Assembly: GCA_003650545.1 (NCBI GenBank)
Contig: QMQO01000007.1
Span: 1 to 41,573 of the forward strand
Reading direction: 5' to 3'
DNA from: Candidatus Woesearchaeota archaeon
GTDB lineage: Archaea; Nanobdellota; Nanobdellia; Woesearchaeales; B72-G16
DNA: 41,573 nt
The notes under the pieces were generated by a model that was not told the origin of the DNA, ran no database searches, and worked only from the letters and a program-made list of their open reading frames with translations. This document shows positions 17,931 through 25,538 of this stretch, one piece after another (the first letter of the stretch is position 1; each line of letters opens with the position of its first letter). Both the position numbers and the translations under genes were made by a program.

Positions 17931-18060
17931 GGATAATGGTGATAAAGTAGCGATCACTGTATGGAGTGAAACCCCTCTATCTACGCTGATTAGGAGCAAA
18001 GAGGTGGCCAGAAGCCATAGAAGTTATTTTGATCTGCTGTGGGGGATTGCTAAGAAATGA
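17929..18060 (+). pseudogene. Remnant of a TrmB-like regulator C-terminus
   Basis: Directly after the gatE stop, one frame encodes about 40 residues including VWSETPLSTLIRSKEVARSH and then FDLLWGIAKK, ending at TGA 18058-18060. The pattern (hydrophobic strand, ETP, I/L-R-x-K/E, then a FxxLW helix) resembles the last 45 residues of the TrmB regulator at 19966. There is no start codon in frame, so it is a decayed end of a lost regulator. Its stop overlaps the ATG of the next gene. Confidence 0.5.
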
Positions 18061-18644
18061 TTCCTAAAAAAATAAAACAAAAGGTTGCAGAAGGAGAAAC
18101 TCATTGGTTAAAAAGAAGATCATTTGCTCAAAAAGCTGCCAAGATAATTAAAAAACATTTTGGAAAATTAGTAGGACTAAAATTATTAGATGCGGGTTGT
18201 GCAGAAGGAAGAGAGGTTTTAGAATTAACAAAAGTGGGCATCAATGCAGAGGGTATTGATTACAATAAAGACCTCATTCTAAAAGGCAAAAAATATTTTC
18301 CAGGAATTAAAATCAAATACGGGAATGTTGAAAAACTACCGTACAAAAACAAAACATTCGATGTTGTGTTGTGTATCTCTACTTTATTCTATACTAATCC
18401 TGAGAAAAGTCTTCCTGAAATAGAAAGGGTATTAAAGAAAGGCGGTATTGGTATCATAACATTAGACACTAAAATTATTGATCTAGAAAAAAACAAAAAA
18501 ATACATAAAATGGATGTACCAAAAGCATTGAAATTATTAACTAATTCAGAGATAATAAGCAAGGAATATAAACAAAGGGTTGATAGAACACCATTTAGAC
18601 ATAAACATTGTTATTATGAGATTGTTTTTAGAAAAATAAAATAA
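18057..18644 (+). CDS. Class I SAM-dependent methyltransferase
   Basis: The Rossmann methyltransferase motifs are clear: LLDAGCAEGRE (motif I, SAM glycine loop), an acidic position after it (GIDYNK), NVEKLPYKNKTFDVVLC (motifs II-III) and LPEIERVLKKGGIGIITLD. It belongs to the Methyltransf_11 group. The 195-residue length is normal. The substrate cannot be told. An in-frame stop at 18051-18053 excludes a longer start. The ATG overlaps the stop of the decayed regulator piece. Confidence 0.82.
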   Translation: MIPKKIKQKVAEGETHWLKRRSFAQKAAKIIKKHFGKLVGLKLLDAGCAEGREVLELTKVGINAEGIDYNKDLILKGKKYFPGIKIKYGNVEKLPYKNKTFDVVLCISTLFYTNPEKSLPEIERVLKKGGIGIITLDTKIIDLEKNKKIHKMDVPKALKLLTNSEIISKEYKQRVDRTPFRHKHCYYEIVFRKIK

Positions 18645-18660
18645 TAAAAATCAAAAAAAA

Positions 18661-19812
18661 TTATATTTCTATTTCCTTATACACTTTCTTGCCGTTGACT
18701 ATACTGAATTCTTTGTAAGCGTCTGAGGAAAGTACTGGATCGCCGTTTTTCTTGAACGTCCAGCTGGCTACTTGTCCTCTCCAGTCTTTTATGTTATTCA
18801 GGAAATAGTTCTTTACACATTCGCCATCTTCACCACAATTCTCCAACGCTTCTGCAAGCATATATGTTGCATCATACATTGCTGCAGTGTAAAAAAATTG
18901 AAAGCCTGGCTGTTTTCCATATTTATCAACATACTTCTGCAATAGCTTCTCATTCTCTACGAATGGAACAACTGTAAATGCATCTTCTGGAAGAGCATCT
19001 CCAATTGATTCGTATATCTTCATGTCAATTGCGGTTGGGTTCCCCATAACTTTAACATCCACTAATCCAAGTTCCTTCATCTGCTTTAGTATCAATGCTG
19101 TATCCTCTGGTGCCTGTCCTGAGAGAAAGACACCATCAACATCTGCTGATAAAATTTTTGTTATTATTCCTCTAAAGTCGGTTGTCCCTGTTGGGTATTC
19201 TTCTTTTAAAGCTACTTTACCACCTTCCTGAATCAGTCCCTTTGTGAACTCATCTGCCCAACTTTGTGCAAATTCAGTTTGCTCTTGGATTATTGCAACA
19301 TTGTTCACATTGTATTTCTTCTTTGCAACAAATCCTATCAAGGCTCCAGCGTCTGTGCTTGGAGGTGAAGTGCGAAATGCAAATTCAAAATCGTCGAATA
19401 ATCCTGCAGCTGTTGTTGTAGCTGCTAAGATAAAAACTTTATTTTCATTTGCAATAGGTGCTACTGGTGCTGAAGCAGGCGTACAACTTGGACCAAGAAT
19501 AACATTTATACCGTCTTGGTAGATCAGCTTGTTAGCCGCTGCAACTGCATCATTGCCAGAACACATATCGTCTTCTAGAATAAGTTCCAGCTGCTTCCCA
19601 TTGACACCGCCATTTGCATTTATCTCGTCTATAGCTAGCTTTACAAAGTTGGCTTCTGTTACACCACCTACAGCCCACTTTCCTGTCAAGGCAAACATCC
19701 CACCAATTTTGATAGTGTCATGTTGTGGTGTTGGTATCAAGATTACAATTAAAGCAATGACGACAACTGCTATAATTGCTGTGGTTATCCAAAATTTATT
19801 TTGTTTGTTCAT
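18661..19812 (-). CDS. livK: LivK-type binding protein 1
   Basis: This is an extracellular binding protein of the branched-chain amino acid or amide ABC type (periplasmic-binding type 1 fold). It has an N-terminal membrane helix (WITTAIIAVVVIALIVILI) with no lipobox, so it should be held by the helix. IGGMFALTGKWA, LAIDEINANGGVNG and the PIAPV-like APVAPIANENKVFI segment are family marks; DFRGIITKI begins the second lobe. I chose ATG 19812 because GAGGTGA lies 5 nt upstream (19818-19824); an in-frame GTG at 19821 would cover that site. It is divergent from trmB, its probable regulator. Confidence 0.9.
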   Translation of the reverse strand: MNKQNKFWITTAIIAVVVIALIVILIPTPQHDTIKIGGMFALTGKWAVGGVTEANFVKLAIDEINANGGVNGKQLELILEDDMCSGNDAVAAANKLIYQDGINVILGPSCTPASAPVAPIANENKVFILAATTTAAGLFDDFEFAFRTSPPSTDAGALIGFVAKKKYNVNNVAIIQEQTEFAQSWADEFTKGLIQEGGKVALKEEYPTGTTDFRGIITKILSADVDGVFLSGQAPEDTALILKQMKELGLVDVKVMGNPTAIDMKIYESIGDALPEDAFTVVPFVENEKLLQKYVDKYGKQPGFQFFYTAAMYDATYMLAEALENCGEDGECVKNYFLNNIKDWRGQVASWTFKKNGDPVLSSDAYKEFSIVNGKKVYKEIEI

Positions 19813-19906
19813 AACTTTCACCTCACGTTTTCTATAAGATTTTTTTATTTTTTTTAATATATTTGTTATCTGATAGTAGTAGTAAACTGTTTAATATATA
19901 TTTATG

Positions 19907-19943
19907 TTGTCAGATATTTACGACAAATAAAAAAATTTATAAA
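19907..19943 (+). promoter_or_regulatory. trmB promoter with TTGTC-N10-GACAA site
   Basis: TTTATAAA at 19936-19943 lies 22 nt before the ATG, so the trmB message is leaderless. TTGTC (19907-19911) and GACAA (19922-19926) form an inverted repeat just upstream, within the spacer shared with livK 1. It is a good candidate for TrmB binding. Confidence 0.45.
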
Positions 19944-19965
19944 TTCTGAAAAATTAAGGCTTAAA

Positions 19966-20694
19966 ATGGATAAATTTGGTGCTTTAGAAGAGTTCGGTCT
20001 TGAGCCAAGGGAAGCAAAAATCTATGTAAAGCTGCTAGAGTTAGGACAGGCTACTGCCTCTCAGCTAGCCAAAAGCCTAGAAATACTAAGGCCAACTGTG
20101 TATGATATTCTTGATAAGATGATACAGAAAGGCATTGTTAGTTATTCTATTAGCTCTGGTAGAAAGGTTTTTGCAGCTGTTGAGCCCGGGGTTTTAGAAC
20201 AATTATTAGAGAATAAAAAGAGAATCCTTGAAGAATTTATCCCTGAGCTCAAAAGTATCTCAAAAATAAGTAAGTTTAAACCCTTAGTTGAAACCTACAT
20301 TGGTGTGAAAGGCCTTAAAACAATATACGATGATATGTTGACTGTCAAAGAAGATATTTATCACATATTCAACTATGAAGAATATGTAAAGTTGTTCCAT
20401 TTATTCTTCATTAAAAATTTCATAAAAAAGAGAATTGAAAAAGGTATTTGGTTTAGAGCTATAGTGAATAAGATAAAAGAAAAAGAGCTTGAGAGGTCTG
20501 ACCCAAAATTGCTTAGAGAGATTAGAACTTTGCAGATGCTAGAAGATTTTAAGATGGCAATCGTTATTTATGGGAAAAAATCTGGATTCTTTACATTTAC
20601 AGAAACACCAATGGGGATTGTAATTGAGAACGAGTTGATCACTCATTCTTTTAAGGTTTTATTTAATTACTTGTGGCAAAGAGGAAAAGAGTAG
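19966..20694 (+). CDS. TrmB family transcriptional regulator
   Basis: The first 75 residues are the TrmB winged helix-turn-helix (LGLEPREAKIYVKLLELGQ-like EFGLEPREAKIYVKLLELGQ and ASQLAKSLEILRPTVYDILD). The rest, about 165 residues, is the effector-binding part that ends in FTFTETPMGIVIENELITH. TrmB proteins bind sugars or other ligands and control transport genes. Here it diverges from livK 1 and converges on livF, so control of amino-acid uptake is likely. The message appears to be leaderless. Confidence 0.87.
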   Translation: MDKFGALEEFGLEPREAKIYVKLLELGQATASQLAKSLEILRPTVYDILDKMIQKGIVSYSISSGRKVFAAVEPGVLEQLLENKKRILEEFIPELKSISKISKFKPLVETYIGVKGLKTIYDDMLTVKEDIYHIFNYEEYVKLFHLFFIKNFIKKRIEKGIWFRAIVNKIKEKELERSDPKLLREIRTLQMLEDFKMAIVIYGKKSGFFTFTETPMGIVIENELITHSFKVLFNYLWQRGKE

Positions 20695-20702
20695 CTACTT
20701 AG

Positions 20703-21404
20703 CTACTTTCCACCTAAGTATAACTTTTTAATTCTCTGATCTTCTAATAATTGTTTACCTCTACCAGAATATTTGTTTCTACAAATTTCCAGAACATAAG
20801 CCCTGTTAGAAATCTCTAGAGAACGTTTTGCATTCTGCTCAACCATAATTATAGTAACACCTGTTTTATTAATCTCGATTATCTTATCAAAGATCAAAGT
20901 CCTTACTTTTGGACTTAAGCCGAGTGTTGGCTCATCTAATAGAAGAACCCTTGGTTTTAACATCAATGCACGAGCAATGGCAGTCATCTGTTGTTCCCCA
21001 CCAGACAATAACCCTGCGCGAGTGTTTTTTAAATCCTTTAAATTTGGAAACATTGTATAAACCCTCTTAAAATCCTTCCAAGGATTGCCAGGTTTGATGA
21101 ATGCACCAATCTCTATGTTCTCATGAACTGTTAAGTCTGTAAAAACACTTCTACCTTGAGGTACATAAGTGATTCCTGCTTTTGCAATCTGCTGCGGTGT
21201 GTACTTTGTTATGTTTTTATTTTTATAGATAATTCTCCCTTTTTTCTTTATTAAGTTAAAAATAGATTTAAGTACTGTGGATTTGCCTGCTCCGTTTGGA
21301 CCTATTATACTAACAATCTCACCTGTGTTAAAATGCATATCAATATCGTGTAATACCTGTAACTTTCCGTACCAGGCATTTAGCTTGTCTATGCTTAATA
21401 TCAT
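20703..21404 (-). CDS. livF: Branched-chain amino acid ABC transporter ATPase LivF
   Basis: LivF is one of two cytoplasmic ATPases of the Liv transporter. Walker A GPNGAGKS, signature LSGGEQQ, Walker B VLLLDEPTLGLSP and the switch His region (MVEQNAKRSLEISNRAYVLE) are all present. It starts at ATG 21404, one base after the livG stop. The GGTGG codons at the end of livG serve as its ribosome binding site. An upstream start at 21425 would overlap livG. It is the last gene of the livHMGF operon. Confidence 0.93.
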   Translation of the reverse strand: MILSIDKLNAWYGKLQVLHDIDMHFNTGEIVSIIGPNGAGKSTVLKSIFNLIKKKGRIIYKNKNITKYTPQQIAKAGITYVPQGRSVFTDLTVHENIEIGAFIKPGNPWKDFKRVYTMFPNLKDLKNTRAGLLSGGEQQMTAIARALMLKPRVLLLDEPTLGLSPKVRTLIFDKIIEINKTGVTIIMVEQNAKRSLEISNRAYVLEICRNKYSGRGKQLLEDQRIKKLYLGGK

Positions 21405-21405
21405 T

Positions 21406-22149
21406 CTAACCACCAAGGTAAGCATCTAGTACCAGTTTGTTTTTTTGGATTTGTTTTGGTGTTCCATAAGCAATCTCTTTTCCGTGATCCATTGCTATCA
21501 CTTTATCACAAATTTTCATCACAAAATCCATATTATGCTCAATCAATAAAATTGTTTTTCCTGATTTACGCATGTTTTTAATTAAACCTGCTATTTTTTT
21601 TAGAAGGGTTAGATTCACGCCTGAAGCAGGCTCATCTAATAATAATAAGTCGGCATCTAGCGCTAGTACGCGAGCAATCTCCAATAGTTTCTGTTGACCA
21701 TAGCTTAGATTCTGTGCAAGTGCATTAACCTTTATGTCTAAGCCAACAAACTTCAATAGTTCCATTGCTTTCTCTATGTTTTCTTTCTGTTCCTTTGCTA
21801 CTACTCTAAACTGCAGGGCTGACGTGAATAAACTATCATTGCTAGGAATAGCTAATAACATGTTTTCTAATACTGTTAACTGGGGGAAAAGTCTTATGAT
21901 CTGAAATGTTCTACCAATGCCAAGCTGCGCTATCTTGTGTGGAGGCATATTTGTTATATTTTTTCTTCTGTAGATAATGTTTCCTCTATCAGGCTTAAGG
22001 AAGCCTGTTATTAGATTAAAAACTGTAGTCTTGCCTGCTCCATTTGGGCCGATAAGACCAACTATCGAACCTCTTTCTATTTCAAACTTACAGTTCTGTA
22101 CTGCTTTAACCCCGCCAAAGCTTTTTGATAAACCAACTACTTTTAGCAT
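21406..22149 (-). CDS. livG: Branched-chain amino acid ABC transporter ATPase LivG
   Basis: LivG is the second ATPase of the transporter. It shows GPNGAGKTT, the long LivG-specific insert after IGRTFQIIRLFPQLTVLENM, LSYGQQK and LLLLDEPASGVN with the IEHNMDFVMKICDKV switch region. The 247-residue length is normal. Its first 44 bases overlap the end of livM, so the two are translationally coupled. Confidence 0.94.
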   Translation of the reverse strand: MLKVVGLSKSFGGVKAVQNCKFEIERGSIVGLIGPNGAGKTTVFNLITGFLKPDRGNIIYRRKNITNMPPHKIAQLGIGRTFQIIRLFPQLTVLENMLLAIPSNDSLFTSALQFRVVAKEQKENIEKAMELLKFVGLDIKVNALAQNLSYGQQKLLEIARVLALDADLLLLDEPASGVNLTLLKKIAGLIKNMRKSGKTILLIEHNMDFVMKICDKVIAMDHGKEIAYGTPKQIQKNKLVLDAYLGG

Positions 22150-23023
22150 TTTTTTTTAACAATAATCTCCTTTCTCCTAAAATGCCATTTGGCTTAAATA
22201 ATAACATTGCAATTAATATACCCGAAAACAGCATCTGCCTTATTGCTGCTACAATCGAACTTGGTAAATATAGGAAGCGTAGTGGTTCGGGTAATATAAC
22301 AAGTATTGCTGCTCCTAAAAGGGCTCCTGGTACTGATGCAATTCCGCCAACGACTATCATTGAAAGCATTAGGATTAATTCTGTTAACGTGAATGAACTT
22401 GGATCTATGAATGTAATGTAATGCGCAAATAAGCTGCCTGCTATTCCAGCAAAACCTGCTCCAATAAGCATTGCATAACTTTTATACTTCATCACATTTT
22501 TCCCTAAAGCTTTTGCAGCTATCTCATCATCACGGATAGCACGCATGGTTCTGCCAAATGGCGAGTTAACAATTTTGCTGATGATCACATATGTGATAAT
22601 TAGCACAACTGCGGCTAGTACGAAGAATTCCCATGTTGATGCAAATTTGAATCCGAATAAACTAGCTTTAGGGATTCCCGGTAAACCAAGAGGACCTCTT
22701 GTAAGGCCTTGCCAGTTTTTCATGACAGCAATTATTATTTCGGCAAAACCAAACGTTACAATTGCAAGATAGATCCCCTTTAGTCTAGTAGCTGGTAGAC
22801 TTATTAAAAAGCCAAATATAGCTGCTATCAAAAATGCGCAGATAAATGATAGCCAAAATGGAACGCCTGTTAATGTTAGCAAGGCTGAAGTGTAAGCGCC
22901 TATACCAAAAAAGGCTGCATGGGTTAGATTAAAAATGCCGGCAAAACCAATTGTCAAGTTCAAGCTAATAGCAAGTATTCCGTAAATACAAATAAATACT
23001 AAAATATTGGCAAAGTAACTCAT
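22106..23023 (-). CDS. livM: Branched-chain amino acid ABC transporter permease LivM
   Basis: The protein has about eight to nine hydrophobic segments and the LivM marks: NLTIGFAGIFNLTHAAFFGIGAY near the start and GRTMRAIRDDEIAAKALGKNV, the cytoplasmic loop that meets the ATPase. GLPGIPK and SMIVVGGIASVPGALLGA follow. With LivH it forms the membrane channel. It shares ATGA with livH (4-nt overlap) and overlaps livG at its end. Confidence 0.93.
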   Translation of the reverse strand: MSYFANILVFICIYGILAISLNLTIGFAGIFNLTHAAFFGIGAYTSALLTLTGVPFWLSFICAFLIAAIFGFLISLPATRLKGIYLAIVTFGFAEIIIAVMKNWQGLTRGPLGLPGIPKASLFGFKFASTWEFFVLAAVVLIITYVIISKIVNSPFGRTMRAIRDDEIAAKALGKNVMKYKSYAMLIGAGFAGIAGSLFAHYITFIDPSSFTLTELILMLSMIVVGGIASVPGALLGAAILVILPEPLRFLYLPSSIVAAIRQMLFSGILIAMLLFKPNGILGERRLLLKKNAKSSWFIKKLWRG

Positions 23024-23904
23024 ATTCTTATTTCCTCTTCTGTTTTTCTTCCTAATAATCCTGTAGGTCTAAATATTAACATTAAAATTAAAATCCCAAA
23101 AGCAATAGCGTCCTTATAACCTGATGGGAGCCACGCTATGCCTATATTCTCAATTATGCCAATTGTAAAACCGCCCATGACCGCGCCTCTTATATTACCA
23201 AGGCCACCTACAACTGTGGCCACCAATGCCTTTATACCAATCATCACCCCCATCGTAGGTGTTAGATTTTGTTCAATCCCAACAAGAACGCCCCCTATAG
23301 CAGCAAGGCCAGCACCAATCGCAAATATATAACTAATTATTGTTTTGTTGTTGATTCCCATTATTAAGGCTACTTGATAGTTATTAGAAACAGCACGCAT
23401 AGCCTTTCCTGTTTTTGTATATTTTAAATATAGGAATAGAGCAATCATCAGTACAATAGAAACAGCTATTATCACTATTTGGATCTTTGTTATTATCATT
23501 CCACCAGGCAAACTTATCCCTGGTTGTATCTCCCCTGTTCTATATGTTTTAATTTGAGCACCAAAGATCATTAGTATTAAAGCTTGTAAAAATATAGAAA
23601 CACCAAACGATGCAATAATAGGCGGCATCAAGCCTTTTGTGTAAAGTTTTTGATAGACAAAACGTTCTATTAGGAAAGAGACACCTATTGTGATGATGAT
23701 GGACATTAAGATAGCTATTAATATGTTGACACCAAACACAATGTTGAAAACCCAACCAATGTAGGCGCCAATCATAAAGAGCTCACCATGTGCAAAATTA
23801 ATAAAGCGAAGAACTCCAAACACCAATGAATAACCTAGTGCTACTAAAGCGTAGATTCCCCCAGCAATGATTCCGTTTAATAGTAATTGGGGGATTATTG
23901 ACAT
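23020..23904 (-). CDS. livH: Branched-chain amino acid ABC transporter permease LivH
   Basis: A polytopic membrane protein with the LivH pattern: GIIAGGIYALVALGYSLVFG with FINFAHGELFMIGAY at the start, GKAMRAVSNNYQVALIMGI as the ATPase-coupling loop, and ALVATVVGGLGNIRGAVMGG near the end. It is the first gene of the livHMGF operon and shares ATGA with livM. TTTATAAA at 24018-24025 lies upstream, but it is 113 nt from the ATG, so the leader would be long. Confidence 0.93.
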   Translation of the reverse strand: MSIIPQLLLNGIIAGGIYALVALGYSLVFGVLRFINFAHGELFMIGAYIGWVFNIVFGVNILIAILMSIIITIGVSFLIERFVYQKLYTKGLMPPIIASFGVSIFLQALILMIFGAQIKTYRTGEIQPGISLPGGMIITKIQIVIIAVSIVLMIALFLYLKYTKTGKAMRAVSNNYQVALIMGINNKTIISYIFAIGAGLAAIGGVLVGIEQNLTPTMGVMIGIKALVATVVGGLGNIRGAVMGGFTIGIIENIGIAWLPSGYKDAIAFGILILMLIFRPTGLLGRKTEEEIRI

Positions 23905-24066
23905 TTTATGATTTCCTTTTTTACAATTTTCATCAGCAGGCCATACATGATAAAGTATTCAGAATAATATTCTGTTGTAGCAAGGATTTTCTTGATTCAA
24001 TGATAAATTAATAATAGTTTATAAATTTTAATGATTTTTATAAATTTTTTGTCTCTAGGGTAGAGC
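23905..24066 (-). promoter_or_regulatory. livH: Promoter region of the liv operon
   Basis: The minus strand has two TATA-like boxes, TTTATAAA at 24018-24025 and a second one near 24037-24046. No ribosome binding site of the GGTGAT type precedes livH. The rest is AT-rich with no gene. Confidence 0.4.
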
Positions 24067-24189
24067 CAACTTAAGTGAGAATGCCGCCAAGCGAGCACTC
24101 GCATTTTAAGCTGTCTTGAGCCAGCTAGCCAGATATATTCATTTTAACAGTGTACTGCGAGCGCGGCATTCTCACAGCATTAAAAGTTG
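24067..24189. repeat. GC-rich long stem-loop element upstream of the liv operon
   Basis: GTGAGAATGCCGC (24075-24087) is perfectly repeated in inverted form at 24163-24175. CAACTT (24067-24072) and AAGTTG (24184-24189) extend it, CTCGCA (24098-24103) pairs with TGCGAG (24156-24161), and CTGT/ACAG closes further in. The result is a rod of about 120 nt, much richer in GC than the flanks. It could be a small RNA, a strong terminator of the truncated livK transcript, or a miniature mobile element. There is no open frame. Nothing is seen in 24190-24267. Confidence 0.5.
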
Positions 24190-24267
24190 ACTTCGCCCTT
24201 TTTATGTTTCCTTGTTGAATCTGTTAAATCTTAGTACCTATCCAAGAGACTTATTAGTGTGCCTGGC

Positions 24268-24768
24268 CTATTCAACAAATATAAATTTTCCATTCTTAAC
24301 CATCTTTACTGCTGCAGGCACTTGGAAGATACCCTCAGGACCTGAAGAATACGAACCTAAGGCGCCACTAAACTCTTTTATATTCTCTAGTCCAACTCTG
24401 ATGCTGTCTCTATCTGGACCATACTTCTCTGCTGCTTCAACTATCAACATTATTGCATCATAAATGTTCCCTGTTGCCATACCGGGTTCTACATTATACT
24501 TTTCATGGTATGAGTCAGCAAAACTTCTGCACACATCTGCAGGAGCAACATACCACATTCCTTCCATCAGTTTCAGCGAGACTTCATCTGTCTCGAATTC
24601 TGGTGATTCTATTGACAGTATTTCTGCTCCTAGATCCAATTCCTTTGCCTGCTGAAGGAAGCTTTTCATCTCTCCAAATAAAAGCAAAACAAAGACACCA
24701 TTTATATCCTGATCCTTTAATTTTGCAATGTTTGTTCTGAAATCTTTCTGACCATCTCTTGTACTCTT
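24268..24768 (-). pseudogene. Truncated LivK-type binding protein (C-terminal half)
   Basis: The frame encodes only the second half of a LivK protein. Homology begins at KDFRTNIAKLK, the position where livK 1 to 3 have DFRxxxxKI, and runs through YDAIMLIVEAAEKYG to the normal C-terminus. An in-frame TGA at 24769-24771 closes it upstream, with no matching start, so about 200 N-terminal residues and the signal are missing. Its start is overlapped by the end of the hypothetical gene at 24717. This looks like a fourth binding protein destroyed by recombination with the neighbouring cassette. Confidence 0.75.
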
Positions 24769-25235
24769 TCATCGTCTATATTGGTTAGATGCTTAATTAA
24801 ATTATAAACATACTTTTGTGCAACGCTGGCTCTAATAAGATTGCCATTACTAAACTGGTTTACAAAAGTTTTAGCAACTAGACTATCGTTATACACAGTT
24901 GTAGCTATGATTTGTGAACCATGAGATCTTAATGCATCTAATGTAAACTCGTCTGTGAAGTATATCTCAAATGTTGGCGCTTTAAATGGATCACATGTTA
25001 GAATGATGTTTCTTTTTTCCGCTTCTTCCTGGATAGACTTTGTGATGATGTTCTCATAGAAATCTTGGTATTTGTGTCCCAGCATGAATTTTATCACATG
25101 CAATGGTGCTAATTTTTGTTTTTCTATTATCGACCCTTTTTTAATTTTAGCGATATGCTCGTGATAGATAGTTCTGACTGCATCAAACTCTAGCCTTAAT
25201 ATATCCTCTAGTTTTTCTCTAGCTGTCTTGCTCAT
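24717..25235 (-). CDS. Hypothetical protein paired with RHH protein
   Basis: I do not recognise this 172-residue protein. It is soluble, begins with charged helices (KTAREKLEDILRLEFDAVRTI) and has a mixed alpha/beta middle (TFEIYFTDEFTLDALRSHGSQIIATTV). Its first codons overlap the last 17 bases of the ribbon-helix-helix gene, so the two are a coupled pair, like many toxin-antitoxin or repressor operons. Its last 18 codons overlap the truncated livK in another frame, so the natural C-terminus may have been replaced. A toxin role is only a possibility. Confidence 0.6.
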   Translation of the reverse strand: MSKTAREKLEDILRLEFDAVRTIYHEHIAKIKKGSIIEKQKLAPLHVIKFMLGHKYQDFYENIITKSIQEEAEKRNIILTCDPFKAPTFEIYFTDEFTLDALRSHGSQIIATTVYNDSLVAKTFVNQFSNGNLIRASVAQKYVYNLIKHLTNIDDERVQEMVRKISEQTLQN

Positions 25236-25365
25236 TTTCTAACAATCTCTCAATTGCTGTTTCTATCAGGTGTGATTTATTTCTATAATAAGAGCTAGAT
25301 CTAAGTTTTCCCCTTATTTTAGCAATTGTTCCCTCATCTAAAGACACTGAAACAGGAAACTTCAT
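25219..25365 (-). CDS. Ribbon-helix-helix (CopG-like) DNA-binding protein
   Basis: This 48-residue protein is too short for most gene finders. It reads KFPVSVSLDEGTIAKIRGKL then a YRNKSHLIETAIERLLE helix, the beta strand plus two helices of the CopG/Arc fold that binds DNA as a dimer. The RNKSH turn is typical of archaeal members. It overlaps the start of the 172-residue partner by 17 nt. A perfect promoter (25389-25403) lies 24 nt upstream, so the message is leaderless. Such proteins often repress their own operon. Confidence 0.8.
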   Translation of the reverse strand: MKFPVSVSLDEGTIAKIRGKLRSSSYYRNKSHLIETAIERLLENEQDS

Positions 25366-25388
25366 AACTTATTAAGAACTATTAATAA

Positions 25389-25403
25389 TATATAAATCTT
25401 TCG
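25389..25403 (-). promoter_or_regulatory. Promoter of the RHH cassette
   Basis: On the minus strand CGAAAGA (BRE) is followed by TTTATATA. The ATG is 24 nt downstream, as expected for a leaderless archaeal gene. Confidence 0.65.
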
Positions 25404-25538
25404 TTACTAAATAGTGGTGTATTTTAGTGAATTTATCTTCTATAATGTTCTTTCTTCTAAAAAATGCTTTACTTTGTTCATTTTTAAGTATTCTTGTAAC
25501 AGCTTTGTTGTATGCAACTAAAAAATAAAGAAAAAAAA

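Noticed and set aside
17931-18056. C/D box-like RNA (GTGATAAAG with a later CTGA)
   Set aside because: The boxes are poor matches, and an open reading frame with TrmB-like residues explains the stretch better.
24584-24772. 62-codon open frame near the livK junction
   Set aside because: It overlaps both the 172-residue gene and the livK remnant in the third frame, with no motif or ribosome binding site.
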